From positions 248,001-312,000 of the forward strand of contig NZ_JAGZ01000002.1 of the NCBI RefSeq assembly GCF_000526915.1: a DNA stretch of 64,000 nucleotides, read 5' to 3'. Of this stretch, positions 39,038-48,057 are shown in pieces. Below the pieces are notes generated by a model, which was not told where the DNA came from, made no database searches, and saw only the letters and a list, made by a program, of their open reading frames with translations. The DNA is from Mycobacterium genavense ATCC 51234. Lineage in GTDB: Bacteria > Actinomycetota > Actinomycetes > Mycobacteriales > Mycobacteriaceae. The stretch's first letter is position 1. Every line of letters begins with the position of its first letter. The translations under genes were made by a program, and so were the position numbers.

Positions 39038-39562
39038 TCAGAGCCAGCCGGTGCGCGCGGCGGCGACCGGCTCGGCGGGAGCCGGGGCCAGCTCCCCGTC
39101 GAGCATCCGTTTCACCGCAGCCACGATGTCCGGTGCTGCCGCGGCGAGCCCGGCCTTGTCGGCCTCGGGGACCTCGTCGGGTTCGACACCCGCACGGGCC
39201 AGCACGGCGGCCAGGTCGGCCAGCTGTTCGGCCAACCAGGACACCGGGTCGGCCGACAGCTCGGGGACGAAATGCCGCCGTCCGGGTTCCCAACCCTTGA
39301 ATCGGGGATCGTGATGGGCCCGGTCCAACGTTCCCGGGGGACTCTCGGTGGATCCGAACAGGTCGACCCGCCACACCGGGCGGTTGAAGGCGATCGGGAT
39401 GCCGGCATAGATCGAGCCCTGCGGCTCGGCCCGGTCGACGACACGCAGTTCCAGCCGTACTCCCCGTTCCGGGGTTTCCTGACCTTCGTTCGGGGTTGGG
39501 TCGACGAAGAACATGTCCCCGACGACGACACCCAGAGTTTCGAATCCAAACGCTGCAAGCAT
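39038..39562 (-). CDS. Conserved hypothetical protein
   Basis: A protein of about 174 residues starting MLAAFGFETLGVVVGDMFFV, with conserved-looking segments YAGIPIAFNRPVWRVDLFGS and HHDPRFKGWEPGRRHFVPEL, and an Ala/Glu-rich helical tail. No motif, signal peptide or membrane helix. The frame is open upstream to 39928, so a longer product is possible, but the upstream part looks less protein-like. Unrecognised. Confidence 0.55.
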   Translation of the reverse strand: MLAAFGFETLGVVVGDMFFVDPTPNEGQETPERGVRLELRVVDRAEPQGSIYAGIPIAFNRPVWRVDLFGSTESPPGTLDRAHHDPRFKGWEPGRRHFVPELSADPVSWLAEQLADLAAVLARAGVEPDEVPEADKAGLAAAAPDIVAAVKRMLDGELAPAPAEPVAAARTGWL

Positions 39563-40049
39563 ATTTCCGAGAGTAAACCCAGGCGGCAAGTGCGCCGCGA
39601 CTACGACGCCACCGGTAACGCGGCCCCGAGAAGCTCGGCCAGGTGCTTCCCAGTACAGCCAGTCCCGGACGGCCCTGCGTGGCGCTCCCGAGTCGGCCGC
39701 GCAGCAGGCATCGTGGACAGCGATGTCGCGGGCGTGAGCTGCGTAGGCGTTGAAGGTCTCAGGTGCGGCACCTGTCGGCGAGGATCGCTGCTGACCATGG
39801 GTGTCATCACCGGTAGCCACAATCCGATGCACTGATCGGTGGGCGGGGTGGCTTCCGCCGGCGGCAGCAATCCGAGCAGGCTCGCGTCCGGCGTCTGCGC
39901 CAGCCGCCCAGCCTTGCACCGCCACCACCGGATATGTGGCCCAGCGGGCCCGCTCGGCGGCGGCTATCGCAGCGGATCGGCGCCGTGTCGGCGCGCGGCA
40001 ACGTCGGTCTCCGCCGCGGCGCGCGGGTGGTCCGGTTGCTTGACCACAG
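39563..40049. other. Stretch without a convincing gene, possibly decayed coding DNA
   Basis: Nearly 500 bases between the hypothetical gene and the DUF5134 gene. On the minus strand, short protein-like stretches occur in different phases (for example ETFNAYAAHARDIAVHDAC, and LLGLLPPAEATPPTDQ in another). This is compatible with an old gene broken by several shifts, but no family can be named. No RNA gene or repeat is visible. Confidence 0.4.
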
Positions 40050-40063
40050 TACCTAGGGGGGTA
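40050..40063. promoter_or_regulatory. Palindrome TACC-N6-GGTA upstream of the DUF5134 gene
   Basis: TACCTAGGGGGGTA: 4-base arms around a G-rich centre, 34 bases before the DUF5134 start. It recalls the TACCC/GGGTA type of copper-repressor sites in mycobacteria (CsoR/RicR), but the match is imperfect. Function inferred only. Confidence 0.3.
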
Positions 40064-40097
40064 CCGTTCGCCGCATGTCTACAGCTTCGGTGCCGAG

Positions 40098-40702
40098 TTG
40101 ATCGGCGACGTCACGCTGCGGTGGGTTGTCACTGCGCTCTTCGGTATCAGTATTGCCATATACGTCTATCTCCTTGTCGCGCAACGTGTCCGATCGACGG
40201 ACATCATCAACCATCTGCTCCACGTGGCAATGGCGGTGGCAATGATCCTGATGGCATGGCACATCGGACTGGATCTGCCGACCGTCGTGCCGATGACCTT
40301 CTTCACCGCGGCTGGGGCCTGGTTCGTGTGTACCGCCATCCGAGCTTCGTCGGCGACCGGCGAGCGACTCACCAACTCCTATTTCGCCTTGATGACGGCA
40401 GCAATGGCGTTCATGTACGCGGTGATGTGCGGCACGCTGCCGGGCCAGGCCAGCCACCGAGCGTGAATTCGTTGGCGATGAACATGTCCGGCATGGAGCT
40501 GCCCGAACACGAAATGTTCACGGCGCCAGCGGGACCCGGGTGGACCACCACCGCGAATTGGATCGCGGCTTTCGGGTTCGTGGTGGCGGCGCTGTATTGG
40601 TCAGGCCGGTGCGTAACCCGGCGGCAGTCCACCCGCGCGGAACCGGTGTATCAATTGTGCACTGCCGCCGGCACCGCCCTGATGTTCTTCGCCCAGGTCT
40701 AG
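40098..40702 (+). pseudogene. DUF5134 membrane protein, frameshifted
   Basis: DUF5134-type membrane protein of about 200 residues. The first phase (TTG 40098) encodes MIGDVTLRWVVTALFGISI, then LLHVAMAVAMILMAWHIG and a Met-rich helix FALMTAAMAFMYAVMCGTLP, ending at a TGA at 40464-40466. The rest lies in another phase: MNMSGMELPEHEM, a His/Met-rich loop, then WIAAFGFVVAALYWSGR and the final helix TALMFFAQV. Met/His content suggests metal contact. A shift near 40455 separates them. Confidence 0.72.
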
Positions 40703-40711
40703 GCGCCGGGC

Positions 40712-42007
40712 TCAGGCCGCCAGGTCGTTGGCGTCGGAGAGTAGCTGCTCCATTTTCTTCATCGCACGCTTGTTGCGACGCCAACCCCGAACGGTGGCGA
40801 TGGCGGTCTTGAGTCCGCGGCGCCGGCCGGTCTGGGGATCGGTACCGGCGAAATCCGGGTCGAGTTCGGCGAACATCCGCTCGCTGCGGGTTTCCGGCGC
40901 GTCGTCGGCGTTGTCCAGCAGGTACTTGTTGGGCAACGACAACTTGGCCAGGGTGCGCCACGTCTTGCCGTACTGCACCAGGAAAGACCCTGTGGTGTAA
41001 GGCAAGTCGTACTTGTCGCAGACCTCGCGCACCCGCACCGAGATCTCATGCAGCCGGTTGCTCGGCAGATCCGGGTACAGGTGGTGCTCGATCTGGTGGC
41101 ACAGGTTGCCGCTCATGAACCGCAGCGCCGGACCGGCTTCGAAGTTGGCACTGCCCAGCATTTGGCGCAGGTACCACTGACCCTTCGACTCCCCGATCAT
41201 GTCGGTCTTGGTGAATTTCTCTGCGCCATCGGGGAAGTGGCCGCAGAAGATCACGGCGTTGGCCCACACGTTGCGGATCACGTTGGCCATGGCATTGGCC
41301 TTCAACGTGGACTTGTACGTCGCCCCGGGCGACAGCGAGGTCAGCGCCGGGAAAGCGATGTAGTCCTTGAGCACCTGCCGGCCCGCTTTGGCCAAGAACT
41401 CGTCCGTACGCTCGCGGGCTTCGTCGTGGTCCATGCGCTTCTTAACGATCTTGCCGATCTCGACGTGCTGCAAGCCGACGCCCCACTCAAAACCGAGGGC
41501 CAGCAAGGTATTCCACACCAAGTTGAACAGGTTGTACTCGCGCCAACGCTGGTCGCGGGTGACGCGCAGCATGCCGTAGCCCACGTCGTCGTCCATCCCG
41601 AGGATGTTCGTGTACTTGTGGTGCACGAAGTTGTGGGTGTAGCGCCAATGCTTGGACGACCCGCTCATGTCCCACTCCCACGAGGAGGAGTGGATCTCCG
41701 GATCGTTCATCCAGTCCCACTGGCCGTGCATGACGTTGTGGCCGATCTCCATGTTCTCGATGATCTTGGCCACGCCCAGGGTCACGGTTCCGGCCCACCA
41801 CGCCGAACGCCGCGAACTCGCGGCCAGCAGCAGCCGGCCGGTCACCTCCAGCGCGCGCTGCGCCGCGATGGTGCGGTGGATGTAGCGGGCATCCCGCTCG
41901 CCGCGTGAGTCCTCTACGTCCTGGCGAATCGCGTCCAGCTCAACGGCCAGGGCGTCGATATCGGCCTCGGTCAAATGTGCGAATACGTCGACATCTGTGA
42001 TCGCCAT
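40712..42007 (-). CDS. desA3: Stearoyl-CoA delta-9 desaturase DesA3
   Basis: A 431-residue membrane fatty-acyl desaturase that makes oleic acid. The three histidine boxes are present: HNVMHGQWDW, HNFVHHKYTN and HQIEHHLYPDLP. The ATG at 42007 follows GGAGGTGAG and gives the M. tuberculosis N-terminus MAITDVDVFAHL, also known as a degradation signal at the extreme C-terminus in that species (here NDLAA). It works with the reductase encoded immediately upstream. A conserved palindromic site lies 53 bases before the start. Matches Rv3229c. Confidence 0.94.
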   Translation of the reverse strand: MAITDVDVFAHLTEADIDALAVELDAIRQDVEDSRGERDARYIHRTIAAQRALEVTGRLLLAASSRRSAWWAGTVTLGVAKIIENMEIGHNVMHGQWDWMNDPEIHSSSWEWDMSGSSKHWRYTHNFVHHKYTNILGMDDDVGYGMLRVTRDQRWREYNLFNLVWNTLLALGFEWGVGLQHVEIGKIVKKRMDHDEARERTDEFLAKAGRQVLKDYIAFPALTSLSPGATYKSTLKANAMANVIRNVWANAVIFCGHFPDGAEKFTKTDMIGESKGQWYLRQMLGSANFEAGPALRFMSGNLCHQIEHHLYPDLPSNRLHEISVRVREVCDKYDLPYTTGSFLVQYGKTWRTLAKLSLPNKYLLDNADDAPETRSERMFAELDPDFAGTDPQTGRRRGLKTAIATVRGWRRNKRAMKKMEQLLSDANDLAA

Positions 42008-42059
42008 AGTTCTCACCTCCCGGCGGTTGTTCCTGTGGTCAGTACCTACGCTATCGTAA

Positions 42060-42079
42060 TCTACGAATCCGTAGGTTAC
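42060..42079. promoter_or_regulatory. Candidate operator upstream of desA3
   Basis: TCTACGAATCCGTAGGTTAC. It contains the palindrome CTACG-AATC-CGTAG (42061-42074). Nearly the same 20-mer occurs before the reductase gene at 43252-43271, so one regulator probably controls both genes. A further ACCTACG/CGTAGGT inverted pair (42044-42050 and 42070-42076) overlaps it. Confidence 0.6.
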
Positions 42080-42092
42080 CTATGAGTAGCGG

Positions 42093-43244
42093 CTAAATGT
42101 CGAGCACACAATCGCCGGATGCGGCCGAGATGCAGGTCTGTACCCGGCTGCCGAGCTCGTGTTCCTGCCCGGTACGCAGGTCACGGACGTGGCCGTCCAG
42201 CAGGGGTACCACGCACGACTGGCAAATCCCCATCCGGCAGCCGAAAGGCATCTGGATTCCGGCGCCCTCCCCCGCGTCCATCAACGATGTCGCGGCGTCG
42301 GCGGTGACGGTGCGACCGCTTCGGCCGAAGGTCACGGTTCCGCCGGCTCCGGCCGGTGCGGCCTTGGCCACCGCGAACCGCTCCAGGTGCAGCCGGTCGC
42401 TGATGCCCGCGGCCGCCCACACCTTCTCGGCCTGGGCCAGCATGCCCTCCGGCCCGCACGCCCAGGTCTGACGTTGGCGCCAGTCCGGCACCTCGTCGTC
42501 GAGCCGGGCGAGGTCGAGCCGGCCCTGCGTCCGGGTCTCGCGAACCTGCAGCCGATATCCGGAATGCACCGACGCCAACGCGGTCAATTCGCTGCCGAAC
42601 AGCACGTCCGATCCGGTGGGCGCCGAGTGCACGTGCCGGATGTCACCGATTTGGTTGCGGCGCACCAGCGTTCGCAGCATCGACATCACCGGCGTGATAC
42701 CCGATCCGGCGGTGAGGAACAGGATCGACGGCGGCGCCGGGTCGGGCAGGACGAAGTTGCCCTGCGGCGCGGCCAGCCGCACGATCGTCCCGGGCGCGAC
42801 CCCGGCCACCAGGTGGCTGGACAAAAAGCCTTCCGGCATCGCCTTGACGGTGATGGTCACGGTGCGCTCGGGCCCGGAGCCGGACCGCGCGACGGGGCTC
42901 GACGTCAGCGAATACGAACGCCAACGCCAGCGGCCGTCCATCCGCAGGCCGATCCCGATGTACTGCCCCGGCTCGAAGTCGAAGCTGAAGCCCCAGCCCG
43001 GTTTGATGACCAGGGTCGCGGAGTCCTCCGTCTCGCGGCGAACCTGCACGATGCGGCCGCGCAATTCCCGCGCCGACCACAGCGGATTGGCCAGCTGCAG
43101 ATAGTCGTCGGGCAGCAGCGGCGTCGTGATGCGCGCGGCGATCTTGCGCAGCGCATGCCAGCCGGGATGCCGCTCAGCGCCCGCGACGGTGGGGCGCTTG
43201 GTATCGACCACGTTCGCGGTGAGCGATTGGTATTTCCTACCCAT
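42093..43244 (-). CDS. Ferredoxin reductase-type electron donor for DesA3 (Rv3230c-like)
   Basis: A 383-residue oxidoreductase with an FAD-binding FNR domain ([20 protein letters not shown]), an NAD(P)H domain ([18 protein letters not shown]) and a C-terminal plant-type 2Fe-2S ferredoxin domain with cysteines in [11 protein letters not shown] and VQTC. It passes electrons from NADPH to DesA3. Matches Rv3230c. The start at 43244 lies eight bases from a perfect palindrome, so repression could block transcription directly. desA3 follows 85 bases downstream. Confidence 0.9.
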   Translation of the reverse strand: MGRKYQSLTANVVDTKRPTVAGAERHPGWHALRKIAARITTPLLPDDYLQLANPLWSARELRGRIVQVRRETEDSATLVIKPGWGFSFDFEPGQYIGIGLRMDGRWRWRSYSLTSSPVARSGSGPERTVTITVKAMPEGFLSSHLVAGVAPGTIVRLAAPQGNFVLPDPAPPSILFLTAGSGITPVMSMLRTLVRRNQIGDIRHVHSAPTGSDVLFGSELTALASVHSGYRLQVRETRTQGRLDLARLDDEVPDWRQRQTWACGPEGMLAQAEKVWAAAGISDRLHLERFAVAKAAPAGAGGTVTFGRSGRTVTADAATSLMDAGEGAGIQMPFGCRMGICQSCVVPLLDGHVRDLRTGQEHELGSRVQTCISAASGDCVLDI

Positions 43245-43251
43245 AACAAAG

Positions 43252-43271
43252 TCTACGGTACCGTAAGTTAC
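43252..43271. promoter_or_regulatory. Candidate operator upstream of the desaturase reductase gene
   Basis: TCTACGGTACCGTAAGTTAC. It contains the perfect 12-base palindrome TACGGTACCGTA (43254-43265), and TACGGTA recurs at 43269-43275. It matches the site before desA3 at 16 of 20 positions. It lies directly in front of the start codon, a repressor-like position. Confidence 0.62.
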
Positions 43272-43320
43272 GGTAATCTTTCCAGGCTTACTTGCCCGAT
43301 TGCGTCACACCGCTCGGTCG

Positions 43321-43845
43321 TCACCACAGGTCGAGCAGGAACGGCAGCTCCTGGTTCGCATACCAGGCCAAATCGTGGTCCTGGGCGTCGCCGACGATCA
43401 GGTCGGCATCCTCGTCCCCCAGGTCAGCGGCATCGATGGCCTCGATCGCCTTCTCGACCGCCTCCTCCGCGGCGGCGGTGTCGACGTAGGCCGCGATCAC
43501 CTGGTCCATCGAGACGGGCTCGGCGAGCCGGACCACCGCATCGTCGAGATCGGGACGGAAGGTGAGCCCAGACTCACCGGGATCGACCTCGGCCGCCAGC
43601 ACCGCACGCCGCGGCCGCGCCGTCTGATCGGCTCCCCCGGCTTGGTCGTCCGCCAGCAGTCGCAGCGAGGCCAACGCCGCCTCACGCAGCGCGACGTCGG
43701 CGAGCTCGTCCTCGTCGCCCTCGGCGTAGGCCTCGCGCAGGGTCGGCGTCACCGCGAACGCGGTGCCGTTGACGGGCCGAAGCGAGCCGTCGGCGACGAG
43801 CCGCTGCAGCATCGCCACCGTGGCGGGAATGTAGACCTGAATCAT
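43321..43845 (-). CDS. Conserved hypothetical protein (Rv3231c-like)
   Basis: A 174-residue acidic protein starting MIQVYIPATVAMLQRLVADG and ending NQELPFLLDLW. It is rich in Ala, Asp and Glu and looks helical; no motif or membrane segment. Its ATG overlaps the ppk2 stop by four bases, so the two are translationally coupled. It matches Rv3231c by position and context. Function unknown. Confidence 0.8.
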   Translation of the reverse strand: MIQVYIPATVAMLQRLVADGSLRPVNGTAFAVTPTLREAYAEGDEDELADVALREAALASLRLLADDQAGGADQTARPRRAVLAAEVDPGESGLTFRPDLDDAVVRLAEPVSMDQVIAAYVDTAAAEEAVEKAIEAIDAADLGDEDADLIVGDAQDHDLAWYANQELPFLLDLW

Positions 43846-44726
43846 GACTCGACCAGGGTGGCCACGTAGTCGTCGACGTATTTCGACAACTCGCGCGGCG
43901 GACGCCGGTAGTTGCCGCTGACGACCGGACGCTCGGGCAGCTCGACCTTCGGCTCTTCGACCTCGACGTAGGAGATGCTGGACAGCAGATGGTTCATCAT
44001 GTTCAGCCGCGCGTGTTTCTTGATGTCGGATTCCACTACGTACCAAGGACTTACGGGAGTGTCGGTGTGCACCATCATCTCGTCTTTGGCGCGCGAATAG
44101 TCCTCCCAGCGATACACCGATTCCAGGTCCATCGCGGACAGTTTCCAGCGCCGTACCGGGTCGTTGCGGCGGGCCTTGAACCGGCGCAGTTGCTCGGCCT
44201 CCGATACCGAAAACCAGTACTTGCGCAGCAGAATCCCGTCGTCGATCAGCATCTGCTCGAATATCGGCGTCTGCCGCAAAAACAGCGCATGTTCTTGCGG
44301 CGTGCAGAATCCCATGACTTTCTCGATGCCGGCGCGGTTGTACCACGACCGGTCGAAGAGCACGATTTCGCCTTTGGTGGGCAGGTGGGCGATATACCGC
44401 TGGTAGTACCACTCGCCCCGCTCGCGATCCGTGGGTACCGGCAACGCGGCGATGCGGGCGGTACGGGGACTGAGGTATTCGGTGATCCGTTTGATGGCCC
44501 CGCCCTTGCCCGCCGCGTCCCGGCCTTCGAACAGCACCACGATTCGCGCGCCGGAATGCCGTACCCACTCCTGCAGCTTCACGAATTCTGTTTGTAGCCG
44601 GAACAATTCGGCTTCGTAGACGGCATCGGAGATGGTGGGTACGTCCCGCGCAGACGATTTCTTTTTCTTCGCCTTTGCCGGTGCGCCGTCGTTCGAGGTG
44701 CTCACATCAACGAATAGTAGATCCAC
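43842..44726 (-). CDS. ppk2: Polyphosphate kinase 2
   Basis: A 294-residue PPK2-family kinase that uses polyphosphate to phosphorylate nucleotides (GDP in M. tuberculosis). Walker A is FEGRDAAGKGGAIK, Walker B VLFDRSWYNRAGIEKVMGF, and the lid YWFSVSEAEQLRRFKARRND is complete. The GTG at 44726 gives the known N-terminal form and length (295 in Rv3232c). It is in an operon with the Rv3231c-like gene. Confidence 0.92.
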   Translation of the reverse strand: MDLLFVDVSTSNDGAPAKAKKKKSSARDVPTISDAVYEAELFRLQTEFVKLQEWVRHSGARIVVLFEGRDAAGKGGAIKRITEYLSPRTARIAALPVPTDRERGEWYYQRYIAHLPTKGEIVLFDRSWYNRAGIEKVMGFCTPQEHALFLRQTPIFEQMLIDDGILLRKYWFSVSEAEQLRRFKARRNDPVRRWKLSAMDLESVYRWEDYSRAKDEMMVHTDTPVSPWYVVESDIKKHARLNMMNHLLSSISYVEVEEPKVELPERPVVSGNYRRPPRELSKYVDDYVATLVES

Positions 44727-44749
44727 ATAGCGATTTTGAACGCCACCAA

Positions 44750-46156
44750 CTAGCGGGAAGCGTCGAGTAGTTCCCCGAGTGATTGCTGCAACAACGCCGG
44801 CAGTAGGTCGACGTCACTCATCGCCTCGCGGTCGGCGTTGATTCCGAAATACAGCGTGCCGTTGTACGACGTCACACCGATGGCCAGCGCCTGGTTGTGC
44901 AGCAGCGGCGGCACCGCGTAGGTCTCCAGCAGTTTCGTCCCGGCCACGTACATCTGCGACTGCGCCCCGGGCGCATTGGTGATCAGCAAGTTGAACAACC
45001 GCGCCGAGAAACTGGTGGCAACCCGGATGCGCATGGCGTGCAGCGTCGGTGGCGCGAAACCGGACAACGTGACGATGGTGCGGGCGTCGACCAGACGGGC
45101 GGCCGACGGATTGGATTCGGTGGCGTGCGCGATCTGAGAAAGCCGCACCACCGCGTTGCCCTCGCCCACCGGCAGGTCGACCAGGAACGGAGTGACCTGA
45201 CTGATCTGACCCGGGCCGGTCGAGTCATGCTGGCCCTCGGCATACACCGACAGCGGCGCCATCGCCCGGATGGTCGCGCTCGACGACACGCCTTCCCCGC
45301 GCGACATCAGCCAGTTGCCCAGGGCGCCGGTCACGACGGCCAACACCACGTCGTTGATGTCGCGGTCATATCGGGCGCGCACCGTCCGAAAGTCCTCGAG
45401 ACTTCCGCGGGCGACGGTGAACCGCCGATGGCGTGACACGGGCGCATTGAGCGGGCTACTCGGCGCGGTGCCGCGCGCGACGGTGCGCGCGATATCGAAG
45501 ACCCGGCGGCCGACGTTGAGCAGTTCGCCGTAGTTGGTCGCTGCGCCGGCCAACGCGGAGCCGACCGCCTGCAGCTGCGTGCCCGGTCCCACCACCCAGT
45601 CGGAGAGCGCACCCAGCAACAGCCGCGTCGAGCCGGGCTCGCGTTCCGGAATCCAGATGTCTTCGGGGAACGGCGCCGGCTGCCGGGTCCGGTCGGCGAT
45701 CACGTGGCCGATCTCCAGTGCGGTCAACCCGTTGATCAGCGCCTGGTGCGACTTGGTGTACAGCGCGACCCGGTTCTTGGCCAGGCCTTCGACGAGGTAC
45801 ATCTCCCACAGCGGCCGCGTCTTGTCCAGTGGCCGGGCGGCCAGCCGGGCGATCAGCTCGTGCAGCTGCTCGTCGCTGCCCGGCGACGGCAGCGCCGAGC
45901 GCCGTACGTGGTAGGTGATGTCGAAATCGGCGTCGTCGATCCACACCGGCCGGGCCATGCCGACGGCCACTTCGCGGACCTTCTGGCGATAGCGGGGTAT
46001 TTGCGGGAGTCGCTGTTCTACGGTGGCCAGCAGCGTCTCGTAGCTCAGTCCGGCCCGCGGGCGCTGCAGGATTGACAGCGATCCGACGTACATCGGGGTG
46101 GCGGTGTTCTCCAGCCGGTAGAAGGCCGCGTCCGCTGTGGACAACCGGGTCACCAT
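44750..46156 (-). CDS. tgs3: Wax ester/triacylglycerol synthase, full-length Tgs3-type
   Basis: A 468-residue WS/DGAT acyltransferase. It begins MVTRLSTADAAFYRLENTATP and has the PLW motif (DKTRPLWEMYLVEGL) and the conserved NxVxxxVxxxLxxxL segment DINDVVLAVVTGALGNWL. The active-site HHxxxDG reads SHQALING, so the first His and the Asp are changed. In M. tuberculosis the region is, as I recall, split into Rv3234c (tgs3) and Rv3233c; here it is one intact frame. It may make storage triacylglycerol if the altered motif is active. Confidence 0.85.
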   Translation of the reverse strand: MVTRLSTADAAFYRLENTATPMYVGSLSILQRPRAGLSYETLLATVEQRLPQIPRYRQKVREVAVGMARPVWIDDADFDITYHVRRSALPSPGSDEQLHELIARLAARPLDKTRPLWEMYLVEGLAKNRVALYTKSHQALINGLTALEIGHVIADRTRQPAPFPEDIWIPEREPGSTRLLLGALSDWVVGPGTQLQAVGSALAGAATNYGELLNVGRRVFDIARTVARGTAPSSPLNAPVSRHRRFTVARGSLEDFRTVRARYDRDINDVVLAVVTGALGNWLMSRGEGVSSSATIRAMAPLSVYAEGQHDSTGPGQISQVTPFLVDLPVGEGNAVVRLSQIAHATESNPSAARLVDARTIVTLSGFAPPTLHAMRIRVATSFSARLFNLLITNAPGAQSQMYVAGTKLLETYAVPPLLHNQALAIGVTSYNGTLYFGINADREAMSDVDLLPALLQQSLGELLDASR

Positions 46157-46348
46157 TGCGGCCCTGGCCTCCTAGGTCGATCCTTGGCGTTCCCCGATGC
46201 TCTCGCTCACCGTAATCGTCCGCTAGGGCGCACCACGGCGCGGGTACGCGCGATGTCGAATTGTGCGATGATGACCGGCAATTAAAGATTCAATTGTCTG
46301 CCACTCTCCTGCAGATCGCTCGTTCACCGTCGACTTGGAGAGTGCACG

Positions 46349-46891
46349 TTGACCATCGGGCCCGTAAACCCCGCTCACCGTGGCGATTTCGCCGTCGTGC
46401 CCGTCGTCGAGTACGAACCGCCGCCGCGGGAGGTGCCGCGCAACGTCGCCGAATGCCGGCGGTCGACCGTGGCGCGCAGGACCGGCGGCGCGCCGCGGTA
46501 CAGCGGGCGGGCCGTCAGACGAGCGGAGCCGACGGCGCCGACCTGGTCGGTGCCGATGCGCCAGGCCGCGCTGTTCGCCGACGCCGCGCTGCGCCGGGTG
46601 CTGGAAGTCATCGACCACCGCCGGCCGGTGACCGCGCTGCGGCCGTTGCTGGTGCCCGGTCTCGTCGACTCCGTGCTGGCGGTCAGCCAATCGCGTGCCG
46701 GGCGCCAGGCCGCCGCGGTGTTGCGCCGGATGCGGCTGCAACCGGTTGGGCACCGGGATCCGCAGAGCGCTGCGGAGGTGTTCGGCTGCTACAGCCGCGG
46801 GGATCGCGTCCACGCCATCGCCGCCCGGGTGGAGCGGCTGCCCACCGGCAGCGGGGTGCGGTGGCAGGTGGTGGCCCTGGACATCGGGTGA
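46349..46891 (+). CDS. DUF6459 (Rv3235-like) protein
   Basis: A 180-residue protein. The first 65 residues are Arg/Pro-rich and probably disordered; the C-terminal domain (FADAALRRVLEVIDHRRPVT, VFGCYSRGDRVHAIAARVE) is the conserved actinobacterial unit found near secA. The start is a TTG at 46349. It is divergent from the triacylglycerol synthase and ends four bases before the convergent antiporter stop. Matches Rv3235. Function unknown, although proximity to secA is conserved. Confidence 0.75.
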   Translation: MTIGPVNPAHRGDFAVVPVVEYEPPPREVPRNVAECRRSTVARRTGGAPRYSGRAVRRAEPTAPTWSVPMRQAALFADAALRRVLEVIDHRRPVTALRPLLVPGLVDSVLAVSQSRAGRQAAAVLRRMRLQPVGHRDPQSAAEVFGCYSRGDRVHAIAARVERLPTGSGVRWQVVALDIG

Positions 46892-46895
46892 CGCG

Positions 46896-48053
46896 TCAGG
46901 CCGGTGCGGCGGCGCTCCCGGGCGGGGGCCCGCCGGAGAACCGGGCCAGCACCGGGCCCAGCAGCGCCATGACGAACACATACGTCGTCGCCAGCGCGGC
47001 CACGGCGGGGATCGTCGCGCCCACCAATCCGATAATGATCAGCGAGAACTCCCCCCGCGCGACGAGCGCGGTGCCGGCCCGCAACTGGCCGCGCCGGGCA
47101 ACCCCGTCGCGCCGCGCGGCGAAGATCCCGGTGGCCACCTTCGTGGCGGCGGTGACGACGGCGAGGGCCAGGGCGACCGGCAGCATCGGAACCAGCTCGT
47201 GCGGGTCCACCTGCAGGCCGATCACCACGAAGAACGTCGCGGCGAACAGGTCGCGCAACGGGACCAGCACGTTGCGCGCCCGTTTCGCGGTGTCACCGGT
47301 CAAGGTGAGCCCGACCAGGAAGGCGCCGACGGCCGCCGAGGCGTGCAGCGATTCGGCCAGCGCAGCCACCATCAGGGTGACGCCGAGGACCCGCAGCAAC
47401 AGCTGCTCCGAGTCGGCGTTCGCCACCAGCCGGCCCACGTGATGGCCCCAGTAGTACGACGCGAAGAACGCCGCGAACAGGGCACCGATCGCGACGGCCA
47501 TCCCGGCAACCGCCTCCAGCCCGGTGCCGCCCGAGGCGAGGACCGCGAACAGCGGCAGGTAGGCGGCCATCGCGAAGTCTTCGAGCACCAGCACCGACAG
47601 CACGGCCGGGGTTTCGCGGTTACCGAGCCGGCGCAGGTCCTCGAGCAGGCGTGCGATCACGCCCGAGGACGAGATGTAGGTGACCCCGGCCAGGGCCAGG
47701 ATCGCGATGCCGTCGAAGCCCAGCAGCCACCCCGCGACCGCTCCGGGGGTGGCGTTGAGAACCACGTCGACCCCGGCCGAGGGCAGGTGGTGACGCAAGC
47801 TGGCGGCGAACTCCGTCGCGGAGAACTCCAGCCCTAGGGTCAGCAGTAGCAGCACGACGCCGATGGGCGCGCCCGTCATGAGGAAGTCGCCGGCGGCGGC
47901 CACCGGCCAGATGCCGCCCTTGCCCAGCGAAAGACCGGCCATCAGATAGACGGGGATCGGCGACAGTGCGAACCGCCGCGAGACGGCGCCCAGCACCGCG
48001 AGTGCGGCGAGCAGGGCGCCTAGCTGAAACAGCAGCGCCCCCGAAACTTGCAC
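46896..48053 (-). CDS. kefB: CPA2-type cation:proton antiporter (KefB-like)
   Basis: A 385-residue membrane transporter with about 11-12 helices (FQLGALLAALAVLGAV, LLLLTLGLEFSATEF, AYLPLFAVLASGG, FFVVIGLQVDP and others), the transmembrane part of the KefB/GerN group. It lacks the C-terminal nucleotide-binding domain; the separate TrkA-C protein encoded just upstream probably regulates it, giving a two-subunit system of the KhtTU type. Matches Rv3236c. Confidence 0.87.
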   Translation of the reverse strand: MQVSGALLFQLGALLAALAVLGAVSRRFALSPIPVYLMAGLSLGKGGIWPVAAAGDFLMTGAPIGVVLLLLTLGLEFSATEFAASLRHHLPSAGVDVVLNATPGAVAGWLLGFDGIAILALAGVTYISSSGVIARLLEDLRRLGNRETPAVLSVLVLEDFAMAAYLPLFAVLASGGTGLEAVAGMAVAIGALFAAFFASYYWGHHVGRLVANADSEQLLLRVLGVTLMVAALAESLHASAAVGAFLVGLTLTGDTAKRARNVLVPLRDLFAATFFVVIGLQVDPHELVPMLPVALALAVVTAATKVATGIFAARRDGVARRGQLRAGTALVARGEFSLIIIGLVGATIPAVAALATTYVFVMALLGPVLARFSGGPPPGSAAAPA

Positions 48054-48057
48054 TTGC

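Noticed and set aside
39839..40465. Long plus-strand frame leading into the second half of the DUF5134 gene
   Set aside because: Only its last part is protein-like; the first ~200 codons are a shadow in a different phase from the true DUF5134 N-terminus.
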